From Elysia marginata (lineage: Eukaryota > Mollusca > Gastropoda > Plakobranchidae), in NCBI GenBank assembly GCA_019649035.1, contig BMAT01013250.1, forward strand, positions 10,214 through 30,466: a stretch of 20,253 bases of DNA, given 5' to 3'. Each line of letters opens with the position of its first letter. The stretch's first letter is position 1. A program made the translations under genes and the position numbers. Below are positions 11,901 through 19,423 of the stretch, in pieces. Under the pieces are notes generated by a model that searched no databases, was not told the origin of the DNA, and saw nothing but the letters and a program-made list of their open reading frames with translations.

Positions 11901-13199
11901 AGATCCAATTCTTGGTACCAAAATACTGACTTTTAAAAATATGAATATTTTAAATAAAACTAAAATTTAAAAATTGTTTGCAGAAAGTTATGTCATGTTG
12001 AAAACTTTGTTGTGGTAATTTAGCAAATTCAAAAGATTGTTAACTTTTTCCTGTTGTCTTAAGATACACATGTTTTTATTGACTGTTTTGTTACTGTCCC
12101 ATATAATTGTGTCCTTCACTTAATGCTTAAAGATCACTTCTTTTAATTTCTTATATCTTTGATCCAAACGGAATGATATACACAGCGCTATGAATTTTTT
12201 TTTGGTTTATTGTTTAGTCAGATGACACCATGTTTCTCATTTTCAATTCTTTTCCTCATTTTCATCGACATGTTCTTGTTTTTGCGTCTTCTTATTATAA
12301 TTTCATTAATTTTATCTGTCAGTCGCTGTTGTATTTTTGAACCACTCTGTCCTTTCTTTCGATGCATAGAAATAAAAAGCTGAAACGTTTCATGCTCTTC
12401 TGTGCACCATTACCATCACCACCGGTTTTCCAAATTAATTCACATTTTTATCATGCTATCTTGTTACATCACTGCAGGTTGAAGTAGATTAATTTAGTAT
12501 CTGTACTTTGGTTGGGAATTACACCAGGGACAAAGTTTTGTTGCCAACCGCACTCTTCTTACTGATTCCGTTCTTCACTAAACTATTTTCTCAACACCTC
12601 TTTCAAGCATAACATCCAGGCGCCGATATATGTTGGGTTCTATTACAGTTTCCTTTTCATCCTTTATCAGGAGAATCTGAACAGCTACTAAAACAGTTTT
12701 TTTATTCGCGCGTAATTCATTCTCTGGATCCATTAAAAATAATTTACATGCATTAAAAAACAAGCACCAATCATAATTTTTTTTCAAAGAAAGGTCGGTA
12801 CTGTCAAAATAATGAAAAAAGCAATATTGTTTTTATAAAAGCACCCTCGCAGGGTTCGATGGACGCAAAGCGCTTCTTAAGTTCTAAAAAAAGACTATAA
12901 TTATATTTCACAAGTTTGTCATCTGCGGCTGTGTGTATGTGGATCTTGATTAAATTATTTGCTTGTATAAAACTTTATTATTGAAGATTAGTACCACAAA
13001 TAAACCAAATCCTACGTATAGCACCCGAACCATACCAAAGGCAAGCTTTTTCAGCAATGCTCACGGTGAGGATGATTTCAATACTGTACGAATTACATAA
13101 TCCTTTCAATTACTACTAGTTATTTCTCTCAGCTGTTTGCCCCTCTTAACTCTTCCTTTCCCGTCGAGTTCCTACCCCAAATGTCTCTGTCTCTGTCTA

Positions 13200-13231
<32 letters not shown>

Positions 13232-16200
13232 CCACTCAATGCAGCTCCTCTTCAGTTTTATTGTCGGTCGTATCAATGTTTATTTAGTTATTGTTATCGT
13301 TCCTGTTATCTAAGCGATCCAGGTCCGGCCGATATCGTAAATCAACACTGGCTGTATCCTCCCTTACCCCGTTTTTGTTGTTATATCAATCTGTACTTAT
13401 CTCGCTGCTGCTTAGCTTCACGTCTTGTCTTGGGAGTAACGAAGGCAAAGCATTTCTGAAAATAGATCCGTGTATAACCCTTTTGAGTGAAGGTATGAGG
13501 ATATTCTTGTTACTCTAAGTGTAGAAGTCACATTGCACACTTTTTGCACCGCTCAACCCATTCTCTCTAATCTTACCCTTTCTCCTCTTCGCCCACTCTC
13601 TATCTCTCTCACCTCTTAAATTGTCACAACTCTTTCGTTTGCCCAGGTCTTGCCCATGGCTCTCCCTGCCTCTTCTCCTCACCCCATCTTATTCATTCTC
13701 TAGCCTCTCCTATCTCCTCAGCTTTCCATTATATTTTTTTCCTTTGATATTCCAAGCGGCCACTTTTCTCAGAATTTTAACTATTTCAAACTGCCGTTAC
13801 CAACTGCTTTTTTTATTCAGTTATTTACCGAAACCACTGACATTTTTCCTTTGTAATCATTACTTTTTTGTAGTCTTCGTAGTCGCATGTTTCCCATGTG
13901 TGTGGCTGCGCAATTGAAAGGCACATGTGGCTACCCTATTTTAGTTCGATCCTTCAACCCGTACCTGGCAAATCGTTTGTCAAATCGATCACTTATTTTT
14001 TAATGAAAAAAAAAGACCCTCTTATTTGAGCCGTATAAGGAGCTCACACCAGCTTAAGCATACTTCTGATCGGTCTTTTATTGAACAACACAGCAGTTCT
14101 TCAAAATGAGCTGCGCGTGTGTAGATTTTCTATTATACACCTGGTACGACGATCGGGGCCTTTCTTTTAACTCAGTACTAACTTAATGTCGCTGTTCAGT
14201 ATTGACGTTTTTATTTAGTTTTCAGGAAGAAGTGGCCCTCAACTTAAAAGAGTTGAGCTTTTTAATCTTTAACAAACTATGAATTCAAACGTCATTTGTG
14301 CGAATATGATGCTACCTGAGAAAATCGAAAAGCAGTATCTGTAGTTAAAACTTTCTAGGAGATGCAGCAAGAACCGTACGACTGTGATCTTATAGGTTGT
14401 AACGACTGTTCAAACCGAACCATGCACTTTGCATGTGGTATCGTATGCGGTAGGCCTAACTGTTTTTTGTCACATCAAAAAAAAAAAAACAAGCCGCCTA
14501 CAGTAAGAGTAGCTCTAAAACGACAAAATTCCAATGTGATTCAACGACACTCATGGAATTTTAACTCACGAGCGAAGTTCCGTACAATTTTACAATTGGG
14601 AATTAGAATAGAGCACAAAATTATCCCAGTTGTGTTTGTTGCACCTAAGGTATCTTGCTTGTTTCCGTCTTCTGGGCCCGCAGCCCCTGCTATCCCTGTA
14701 CATCACTGTATGTAGAAAATCAAGTCTGAACATCCTGTGTAATCTGAAAACCATTCAATCGAAAGGATCATTATAATAGACGCACTCTCTGGCGCGACTG
14801 GTCGCAGTCTCAAGGCCCATGACTGTATCAGTTTCCATCAAGGCGTGCAGCTGATTTCTTTTTTCATATAGGCATTGACAGTAATCGTGACTTGAAGTGG
14901 TTTTTTTTTTATTTAGTTATCTGGCCCTGCAAACTTTATCAGCTCTGATTTTGACCTATATATAAAAATGTACATACCATTCATCTCTTTGTGTGCCTCC
15001 TTCGCAATACGGAGAGTGTGCTTTTTATACTTCATACTTTTATCTACCTAACCTTTCTCTCTGTTCCGTTGTTTTTTCATTATCGTTCTTTACCTTCCCG
15101 AACTCTCAGTCCTTGTTGAAAAATCTTCCTGTTTTTTTTCTTTTCGTTTCAACCTTTTTTTCCCTTTGCTCTCTTCCACAGTCGAAACTTTCTTTCGGCC
15201 GTTCCGTTCTGTTCTGGCTCTCAGACTTTTCTTCCTCAATCTTTGTATACGTGCTTCTCTCCATATAACTTTTCTATCTGTCTGTCTGTCTGTCTCTCTC
15301 CTCTCTCTGTGTCGTTCTACCTCCTTCTTCCACCTCCACGCCCCCACGTGACTTTACCTAATAAACTATGAATACAAAGGCGTTGTAAATGTAAGAGACT
15401 CCAGTTTGGTCTCCACATAGCCATGCTCCCCTTGTTTGCCTCAACTTTCTCATGGTAGAGATGTAAATTATTCCATTTATTGCTTGAAACTCGAGATTCT
15501 CCCTCCCCTCTCTCCTTCAATGTTTACTCTCTAGTGTTCAGTACTTTGCCTCATTTGCCTGGCTCATTCACTCAAAGAATGTCTCACCTTTTTGTGGACT
15601 GCAGTGTGTGGAGATAACGATCTTATAAATAGGCCTACCAAGACACTTTGTTTCAAAAGAAAATAATGATTCAATTACACTCGGTTTCGTTTTGGAATTT
15701 TGTGTATAATGTGACGACAACTTGTTATTTTTACCCGTTAGGGAAAACGGAATAAGCCTCTTTATCATCATATTTACACCAAATGCATTCGGTCTCCTTT
15801 GCGGTGTTATACTGAACAACTAACACATTATTTAGCTTGTTATCGTCTTCTATCTAATCTTATCTAAGGTATACACTTCCGAGACAGAGGGAATGTATAA
15901 TTTCCGCGACGTTGGCATTTTGCCTTAAAAAAATTTACTCGCCTGCGTCTTATCTTGAACCTTCATTCGATGGCCGTTTGGCAAAGCTTTGAAATTAATG
16001 TTATCTGTGAACGCGCGAAGTGATAACCACTCTTTTAGTCATTATCCAAGGTTCGTTATTGAGAACGCATCACTCTGTAGTTGTGTGTAGAACTACTCTG
16101 GGCTATTTCTCTCTGCTTCGGGAAAACTCCGAGCCTTTTGGGGTCGATGGCGGTGTGAAAACAAAACTTGTGCGTTTTAAAGAAGAATTAGAGTTCCGAT

Positions 16201-18090
16201 AGTTAAATATTTGTTTTATATTTTTTAAATCTGAAAAGTGGTTCATTTTCTTTTTTTTTTAGTTGAGTTTCGCCATCTGGATTTAAAAAAGTCGTGCAAA
16301 GCATCTCTTGTGTCGCACCGATGATCACAATTCGTTCTTTTTATTTCGAAAAGTTGAATATGAGCCAGAATGTGCATGTTGAGAACAACAGCGTATAAAA
16401 AGAATAGATTGTGCGGATATTAATGAGACTGTCTTTTGTGTTATGAATTTTTAGACCATAATGTAAGCAGTGTCTGTAAGACGCAGTAACGAAATCGTCA
16501 GCTGTGGACTATGAGCAATGAAAATGAAACGTCTCCTCGTCCGGCGAAGTCTCTGCTCCGCACCAGGTTTGGTTGGCATGTAGATAAAACAGGGACAGGA
16601 TCCTCCCCGCCGACCAAAGAGAGAACTAGCATTTCCCGCTCAGAATTAGGGCAGAATGCATCGCCAGGTTTTACTTCCTCAGCGACAGCGGCGGACCAAG
16701 AAAACGCCAGGGATATCTTTGCAGAAGCAGCTACAGCTGCTCGAAGCCGCTTTGGTTTTGGCCAGCCCAGCAAGGACAAGTGTATGAATCGCAGGTCAGA
16801 GGCAACGAACGCGTTGAGAAAGTCCTCATTTGATCGCACCGACTGGAGGCATTCGGTCTATCCCAGAACCAACCTTCGAATTCCGCCGACCTCCATTTCC
16901 ACTGATACTGGGTCATATACGCATGGAAAGAATAATCGATACACAGCGTTTATAAAACAAACCGAAAAGAATGTGGCTGTTGCCAAAAGTGGTAATGATA
17001 TTGACAAAAACCTGACAGAGGCTGGCTCTGTTTCACCAGGAAAGGCATTCGTACCAACCTCCACTGAAACAGAGAATAAGCCTAATACAAAAGAAAGTGA
17101 AGAAAGAAAAAGTTTTAGCCTGGTTGACGACGCAGCTCAGGAGGAGACAGATAGTATGGGTGCTGGTGCGGTGATGTTTACGCCCGAAGACTCCATGGAT
17201 AAGATAAACACGAGCCTTCAAGACCCGGATGATAATTGTAGTGACGCCATCCTTGACAATGAAGGTGCCAGCACCGAAGCTGCAGACACCAGCGACACAT
17301 TAGGCACCGACGATACTCTAGAGGATTCTGATATCGGCACTGCAGACAACAGTACCAGCAGTAGCACCACAGACAATGAGTCCAGCTCTGACCTGCAAAA
17401 TGCACAGACACACCGGATGACACCGGAAGAGGCGGAAGCTGTGCAGCAGTGGAGCCAACAGCTAGATGCACATCTCGGCTTCTCCAATAGCATGTTTGAC
17501 CTTGACCTTGAACCGCCGTCGTCTATTGCCCTTCCTACTATTGCTGAGGTCACGGAGCCGAGCCATTCTGAAAGCGATACGAGCAATGACCTGGATACGC
17601 CAAAGGATAGTGGTAACCTCAGCAAAGACACCATGTCAACCTATGCGTCCGTTTCTATAGAAAGACCGCGGCATTGTACGGACATACTCGAATCTCAAAC
17701 ACGGCTTCATAGTAAGCCAACTCTCACCTCTACTTATGGTTATACAAATAAAGGACTGTCAAATGCCTTTGACACCAAATCCAAGCACAGTTCTGACAAC
17801 TACAACAATCTTGTCATCAGCAACAGAGGCTCCGTAGACTTCTCAAAGCGTGTAATCTCAGCTGAGGTCGAAGGAGATAGGATTTATACGGCCCGGCAAT
17901 ATATGGTCTCACGTGGAAAGATCTGGCTCCAGGAGACATCTATTGACCACAGGAAAGAATTATCTTTTAGTCAGTATGAAGAGGAAACCACCTCGTTCAT
18001 GGGTACCAACGTGTCGATGTTGGATAGTGAGGAAAACGCTGCTGTACCTCTTGAGGTTGGTTCTTTTACTGGAACAAAAAAAAACCAAAC

Positions 18091-18148
<58 letters not shown>

Positions 18149-19423
18149 CTCTCTCTTGAATCAGGGCCGTTTGAGTGCTTACTGGTGTTTAACCCTTTAA
18201 AAGTCATAAACGATTTTAAAAAATTCATGATCGGCAATGAAGGGATCGCTATCGGAACAGGGCAGTCTGTTGAGGGCCGAGGGTCAATATTAGTCTTTTT
18301 CTCAGCTCACTCCACTAGTATCTGGTATGAACGCCCTTCTCTAGTTGTCGTCGAAACACACAGCTTGTGCTGTGTCTTTTATTACTGCAGAGAAATTAAA
18401 TTTTCTTCTGTTTTCGTCAATGCTGCCCACCGTTTTATCCAAGCCTGTTGCGTTGTGTTTACAAAATATATATTTTAAAAATAGTTTTTATAGATCGTTA
18501 TTGATTTTTTATGGTCTACTTCTTCCTCTGTGTTTTTATGGTGAACACGTATGTCACAGCTCTTCTCATAAAGAGAGTGGGGAAATGTCTTTTATTTTTT
18601 TGCCTTCGTTGTAGAAATATATAAGTATGAATTGTTTTAAGTTGTTCACTGTAAAGTATATACCTAATCTCTATAGAAACAGATTCATGTTCGATGTTAA
18701 ATTTGCTTCTGTTTTTTTAAAGTCTACTTTATTGTTGTTGGTGTCATCTGAACTTTTTTTTTACAATTGTTGTCTTTTATTCTGCAATAATTTCGTACAA
18801 ATGATGTACAGTAAAGTCGCATAAAAACGTATCTTCACCTATTTTTAGTTTGTTTTAACGGAGGACAATGTTATCCCCCCTTACATACCTAACAGTCTTT
18901 TCCCCATATATACATAAGAGTCTTTCCCCCTCATATACATGGGTCAAAAGAGTCAACAGTGAAGAGTCAAATTAATCACAACAGCAGGTTCTTAATATAA
19001 TTTTCTGTACAGGCTGCTACATTATTTTAAAATGTTTAATTAAAAAACCATTTAAAGTGAGTGCCTATGACTATTTTGTTGCATCTGTTGCTTCTTTGAT
19101 TTGTTCATACAATGTATTTATTGAGCTTAATAGCAAATGGGAAAATTTTTGTTTCTTTGCTGAGCAAGGCCGTAGTATTAGTAAAGGTTCAAATCAAAAC
19201 CGTAAATATTTTTTTCTGTAACCCAATTTATTCATTTTTATCCTATACTACTTGCCTAATTTAACTAAAAATTAATCATATCATGCCAACGGCCTGCCTT
19301 TCTGTAAATTTGTATATGTCGTCTCTACAACAATTCCGTTTCAAATTTTACAGCCTGCTCCAAAGGTAAATGTGGCCAAATTTGCTCAAAATATCCACAT
19401 TTCTGAAAGTGAAACAGAGGGAG
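2733..19423 (+). CDS. ANKRD26: ANKRD26-like ankyrin-repeat protein, seven exons, partial at both ends
   Basis: Gene-level entry. The joined exons are 2733-2906, 3307-3413, 4031-4125, 4863-5054, 9208-9311, 10730-10771 and 19354-19423; every junction is GT-AG and phase-compatible. The product begins inside an ankyrin repeat, has three further repeats, a capping segment, an S/T/P/G-rich tail, then an acidic linker with a DSW motif and a PAPKVNVAKF motif. From memory, vertebrate ANKRD26 has the same order: ankyrins, an acidic stretch containing DSW, then a P-K-x-x-L-A-K motif before its long coiled coils. ANKRD26 is known as a centriole distal-appendage protein that anchors PIDD1; transfer of that role here is inference. 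The family coiled coil is not reached. Other ankyrin proteins cannot be excluded from the repeats alone; the linker motifs decide the call. Confidence 0.62.
3055..3118 (+). mobile_element. Short dispersed repeat, copy 1 (MITE-like, deleted)
   Basis: Bases 3057-3097 match 11657-11697 at 36 of 41 positions by hand alignment, around the core AATTATCGTTCCTG. The end gctctgttt...ttctcaat also matches the right end of copy 2 (gctctgttctcaat). The middle of copy 2 is missing here, so this looks like an internally deleted member of the same family. It lies in the intron between ankyrin exons A and B. The class is unknown. Confidence 0.5.
3307..3413 (+). CDS. Ankyrin exon B
   Basis: The acceptor is atcaacag and the donor CTCAG|GTAGGT. 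The 107 bases enter in phase 0 and leave with two bases (AG) to be completed by the next exon. They encode EGLAPLHLAVRHKHEDVC, then RLLLKERANVDVEDI, then NLR, one complete ankyrin repeat with the APLHLAV helix-1 motif and the LLLKERANV helix-2 and turn motif. The 400-base intron before it carries a small dispersed repeat. The acceptor polypyrimidine tract is weak, but frame and homology fix the boundary. Confidence 0.88.
3414..4030. other. Intron B-C, no gene
   Basis: 617 bases, AT-rich, with T runs at about 3611-3628 and 4009-4017. The two minus-strand frames here are low-complexity Lys/Phe strings from A/T runs. Confidence 0.75.
4031..4125 (+). CDS. Ankyrin exon C
   Basis: The acceptor is strong (a long T tract, then tgttttccag) and the donor is AAA-A|GTATGT. 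The first base completes an Arg codon carried over from the previous exon, giving the junction NLR|TPLMHACQDGS. The exon encodes TPLMHACQDGSINLVKLFLE and then FNANTQHKDSK, the fourth visible ankyrin repeat. It leaves one base for the following exon. The repeat register continues exactly across both splice sites, which is strong internal support. Confidence 0.9.
4126..4862. other. Intron C-D, no gene
   Basis: 737 bases of AT-rich sequence beginning GTATGT. Nothing beyond intron was recognised. Confidence 0.75.
4863..5054 (+). CDS. Ankyrin cap and S/P/G-rich tail exon D
   Basis: The acceptor is ctatcctcctag and the donor GCAG|GTGAGG; 192 bases, phase 1 in and phase 1 out. The first part, NWSADDCAVIQGHHACSQLI plus ADH, matches a terminal ankyrin-like capping unit, similar in pattern to the last repeat of ANKRD26 (a D-A-x-x-Y-A-I segment followed by an I-L-E-H helix). 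The rest is low complexity: TSQRGRASTASTPRSGS, then SSVLSSPRGHE and a short tail to QDAA. Several S-P and T-P sites could be phosphorylated. The next intron is 4.15 kb and contains the retrotransposon fragment. Confidence 0.87.
5055..6089. other. Intron D-E, 5' part
   Basis: AT-rich intron up to the retrotransposon. The 5' junction of the element is not sharp; homology becomes recognisable near 6090. No exon was seen. Confidence 0.6.
6147..6803 (+). pseudogene. Reverse-transcriptase C-terminal domain fragment (CR1/L2 clade)
   Basis: The 218 residues show the classic post-catalytic region of CR1/L2 reverse transcriptases in order: SVRNFGF, MEQHVKKVCQACHFHLKNIG, the very characteristic SRLDYCNSLLVGIP, LERLQKIQNKAAKIV, LHRLPIKRRINFKIACLAFK, LNGLAPCYLEDL, RTLRSS and the ending APKVWNTL. 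A full ORF2 is usually about 900-1000 residues, so about four fifths is missing. The ATG at 6147 is accidental: homology continues upstream past the stop at 6126. The frame after that stop is intact, so the insertion may be fairly young. Confidence 0.85.
6804..7409 (+). other. 3' untranslated region of the CR1/L2 element
   Basis: AT-rich sequence between the retrotransposon stop codon and its tail. The last 40 bases (gcgccactgagc, then taggcgctctgtaaataaa) form the conserved 3' end that the element's own reverse transcriptase recognises in this clade. An AATAAA hexamer lies at 7401-7406. No gene is visible. Confidence 0.6.
7410..7541 (+). repeat. Trinucleotide repeats: TAT tail, AGC tract and degenerate AGT/AGC
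   Basis: A (TAT)n tract at 7410-7428 forms the retrotransposon tail. After a short spacer, (AGC)n runs at 7451-7476, then a decayed mix of AGT, AGC and AAC triplets to about 7541. The second block probably grew from the tail or was a pre-existing microsatellite at the insertion point. In the reverse frame it gives a poly-Leu peptide, which is not a gene. Confidence 0.8.
7542..9207. other. Intron D-E, 3' part
   Basis: A TA microsatellite lies at 8449-8471. Bases 8550-9060 are less AT-rich than their surroundings and carry short opposing frames: a 74-residue Cys-containing minus frame at 8562-8786, and on the plus strand EEL-rich and GSQRNQLDEN-type peptides in different frames near 8830-8960. 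None has convincing splice sites that fit the phase of the flanking exons. It may be an old unrecognised insertion. Confidence 0.4.
8449..8471. repeat. (TA)n microsatellite
   Basis: A pure TA run. Confidence 0.9.
9208..9311 (+). CDS. Acidic linker exon E with DSW motif
   Basis: The acceptor is gtgtattattcag and the donor GCAAAA|GTAAGT, a near-perfect consensus. The leftover G from exon D plus AG gives Glu, then DDSDNETNSRASAAPGSDSW followed by ADSSQADEVVERAK. The sum is 35 whole codons, leaving phase 0. The acidic, serine-rich composition with a single Trp in DSWADSS resembles the DSW-x-x-S motif in the acidic linker of ANKRD26 and is the main reason for the family call. The segment is probably disordered. 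Confidence 0.82.
9312..10729. other. Intron E-F, no gene
   Basis: 1.4 kb, strongly AT-rich, with two near-identical short A/T motifs at 9553-9580 (ttttacata repeated). No coding exon was recognised. Confidence 0.65.
10730..10771 (+). CDS. 42-base acidic exon F
   Basis: A very short exon after a good pyrimidine tract (ttgctctcactctgctctcgtag). It encodes EGSDMDEDFFEDDK in 14 codons, phase 0 at both ends, so it can be skipped without a frame change. The donor is AAG|GTTGGT, with T instead of purine at +3, a weak site. An alternative donor GTATTT downstream at 10806, also phase 0, is possible but would add an unlikely hydrophobic tail. The acidic D/E/F-rich peptide fits the linker just before the conserved PxPK motif. 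Confidence 0.75.
10772..13179. other. Large intron F-G, first part
   Basis: AT-rich intron containing the foldback repeat at 11648. A minus-strand frame at 12578-12787 (69 codons) contains a protein-like stretch, DPENELRANKKTVLVAVQIL, without a recognised family. No exon fitting the gene's phase was seen. Confidence 0.45.
11648..11751 (+). mobile_element. Foldback (MITE-like) repeat, copy 2
   Basis: About 104 bases with inverted halves: TTGAGAACA at 11648-11656 pairs with TGTTCTCAA at 11743-11751, GCACAAA at 11665-11671 with TTTGTGC at 11734-11740, and TCGTTC at 11675-11680 with GAACGA at 11724-11729. CAATT occurs on both sides (11643-11647 and 11755-11759) and could be an imperfect target duplication. 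There is no coding capacity, as in non-autonomous DNA elements. The superfamily is not recognised. Confidence 0.5.
13180..13231. repeat. (CTGT)n/(CT)n microsatellite
   Basis: A mixed tract of CTGT tetranucleotides followed by CT dinucleotides and then CCC. Confidence 0.85.
13232..16393. other. Large intron F-G, pyrimidine-rich middle part
   Basis: From 13,100 to 15,600 the plus strand is unusually pyrimidine-rich, giving long but low-complexity Ser/Leu/Phe frames that are not genes. A plus frame at 14362-14715 has a Cys-rich start but runs through an A homopolymer. An E-box CACGTG lies at 15345-15350. Bases 15,880-16,200 are CpG-richer and may belong to the promoter zone of the 16511 exon. 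Confidence 0.45.
15275..15310. repeat. (CTGT)n/(CT)n microsatellite
   Basis: A second tract of the same CTGT-to-CT type as the one at 13180; the flanks do not match, so it is not a segmental duplicate. Confidence 0.85.
16394..16510 (+). promoter_or_regulatory. Candidate intronic core promoter and 5' leader
   Basis: A TATAAAA box lies at 16394-16400 and would place the transcription start near 16424-16430. The leader to the ATG at 16511 is then about 85 bases. DNA from about 15,900 into the exon is visibly richer in CpG than the surrounding intron, as expected for an active animal promoter. The leader carries small upstream ATGs at 16423 (7 codons), 16443 (3 codons) and 16461 (ATG followed at once by TAA). 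TATA-like strings are common in AT-rich DNA; position and context support this one. Confidence 0.4.
16511..18055 (+). CDS. 515-codon alternative first exon (novel N-terminus)
   Basis: An uninterrupted 515-codon frame starts MSNENETSPRPAK and ends AAVPLE. The start has A at -3, and an in-frame TAA lies at 16487-16489. The proposed end is GAG|GTTGGT; beyond it the frame runs into A-runs and a CT microsatellite to a stop at 18476, which looks intronic. It leaves in phase 0 and fits the exon at 19354. The N-terminal 120 residues are basic and contain a duplicated R-[TS]-R-F-G-[WF] motif (residues 17-22 and 78-83). Residues about 200-380 are rich in D, E, S and T; a short helix-like stretch, TPEEAEAVQQWSQQLDAHLG, lies at about 304-323. 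No signal peptide or membrane segment is seen. I do not recognise a domain family. The alternative is an internal exon with acceptor cag at 16499-16501, also in frame, but that site lacks a pyrimidine tract. Confidence 0.75.
18091..18156. repeat. (CT)n microsatellite next to the alternative exon donor
   Basis: A CT run with two interruptions, 35 bases after the proposed donor at 18056. It stays open in the reading frame by chance (Ser-Leu repeats). Pyrimidine tracts of this type are known binding sites for PTB-class splicing regulators in animals; a role here is inference. Confidence 0.9.
18157..19353. other. Large intron F-G, last part
   Basis: AT-rich intron between the microsatellite and the acceptor at 19353. 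The frame of the alternative exon continues to a stop at 18476 if not spliced; no AATAAA is seen close behind it. No other exon was recognised. Confidence 0.6.
19354..19423 (+). CDS. Exon G with PxPKVNVAKF motif
   Basis: The acceptor is tttcaaattttacag and the donor GGGAG|GTAAGT. It reads PAPKVNVAKFAQNIHISESE then TEG, 23 codons plus one base. The P-K-x-x-x-A-K pattern resembles PKPSLAKLM, which follows the DSW segment in vertebrate ANKRD26. It accepts phase 0 and can therefore join either the 42-base exon at 10730 or the 515-codon exon at 16511. No further exon is visible in the remaining 830 bases, so the coiled-coil part lies downstream of the window. Confidence 0.8.

Noticed and set aside
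12845..12890. tRNA B-box-like string near gggttcgatgg, possible SINE head
   Set aside because: No A box at the right distance and no cloverleaf stems could be drawn.
14362..14715. 117-codon plus frame with a Cys-rich start
   Set aside because: It runs through an A homopolymer, lacks recognisable domains and has no splice or promoter context; the Cys pattern does not match a zinc-finger spacing I know.
13180..15310. Possible segmental duplication between the two CTGT tracts
   Set aside because: Only the microsatellites match; flanking sequence is unrelated.
13181..15351. Several Ser/Leu/Phe-rich plus frames (13181, 13291, 13621, 14993, 15166)
   Set aside because: Low complexity caused by pyrimidine-rich DNA and CTGT/CT repeats; frames overlap one another.
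16731..17634. Minus-strand frames opposite the alternative exon
   Set aside because: They are antisense shadows of a long, GC-richer coding exon and have no independent support.
18056..18478. Extension of the 515-codon exon to 655 codons
   Set aside because: The extra residues come from an A-run, a CT microsatellite and AT-rich sequence. A phase-correct donor at 18056 and a matching acceptor at 19353 explain the end better.
19354..19365. A 12-base micro-exon ending at AAG|GTAAAT
   Set aside because: The frame stays open and motif-like to the much better GTAAGT donor at 19424.
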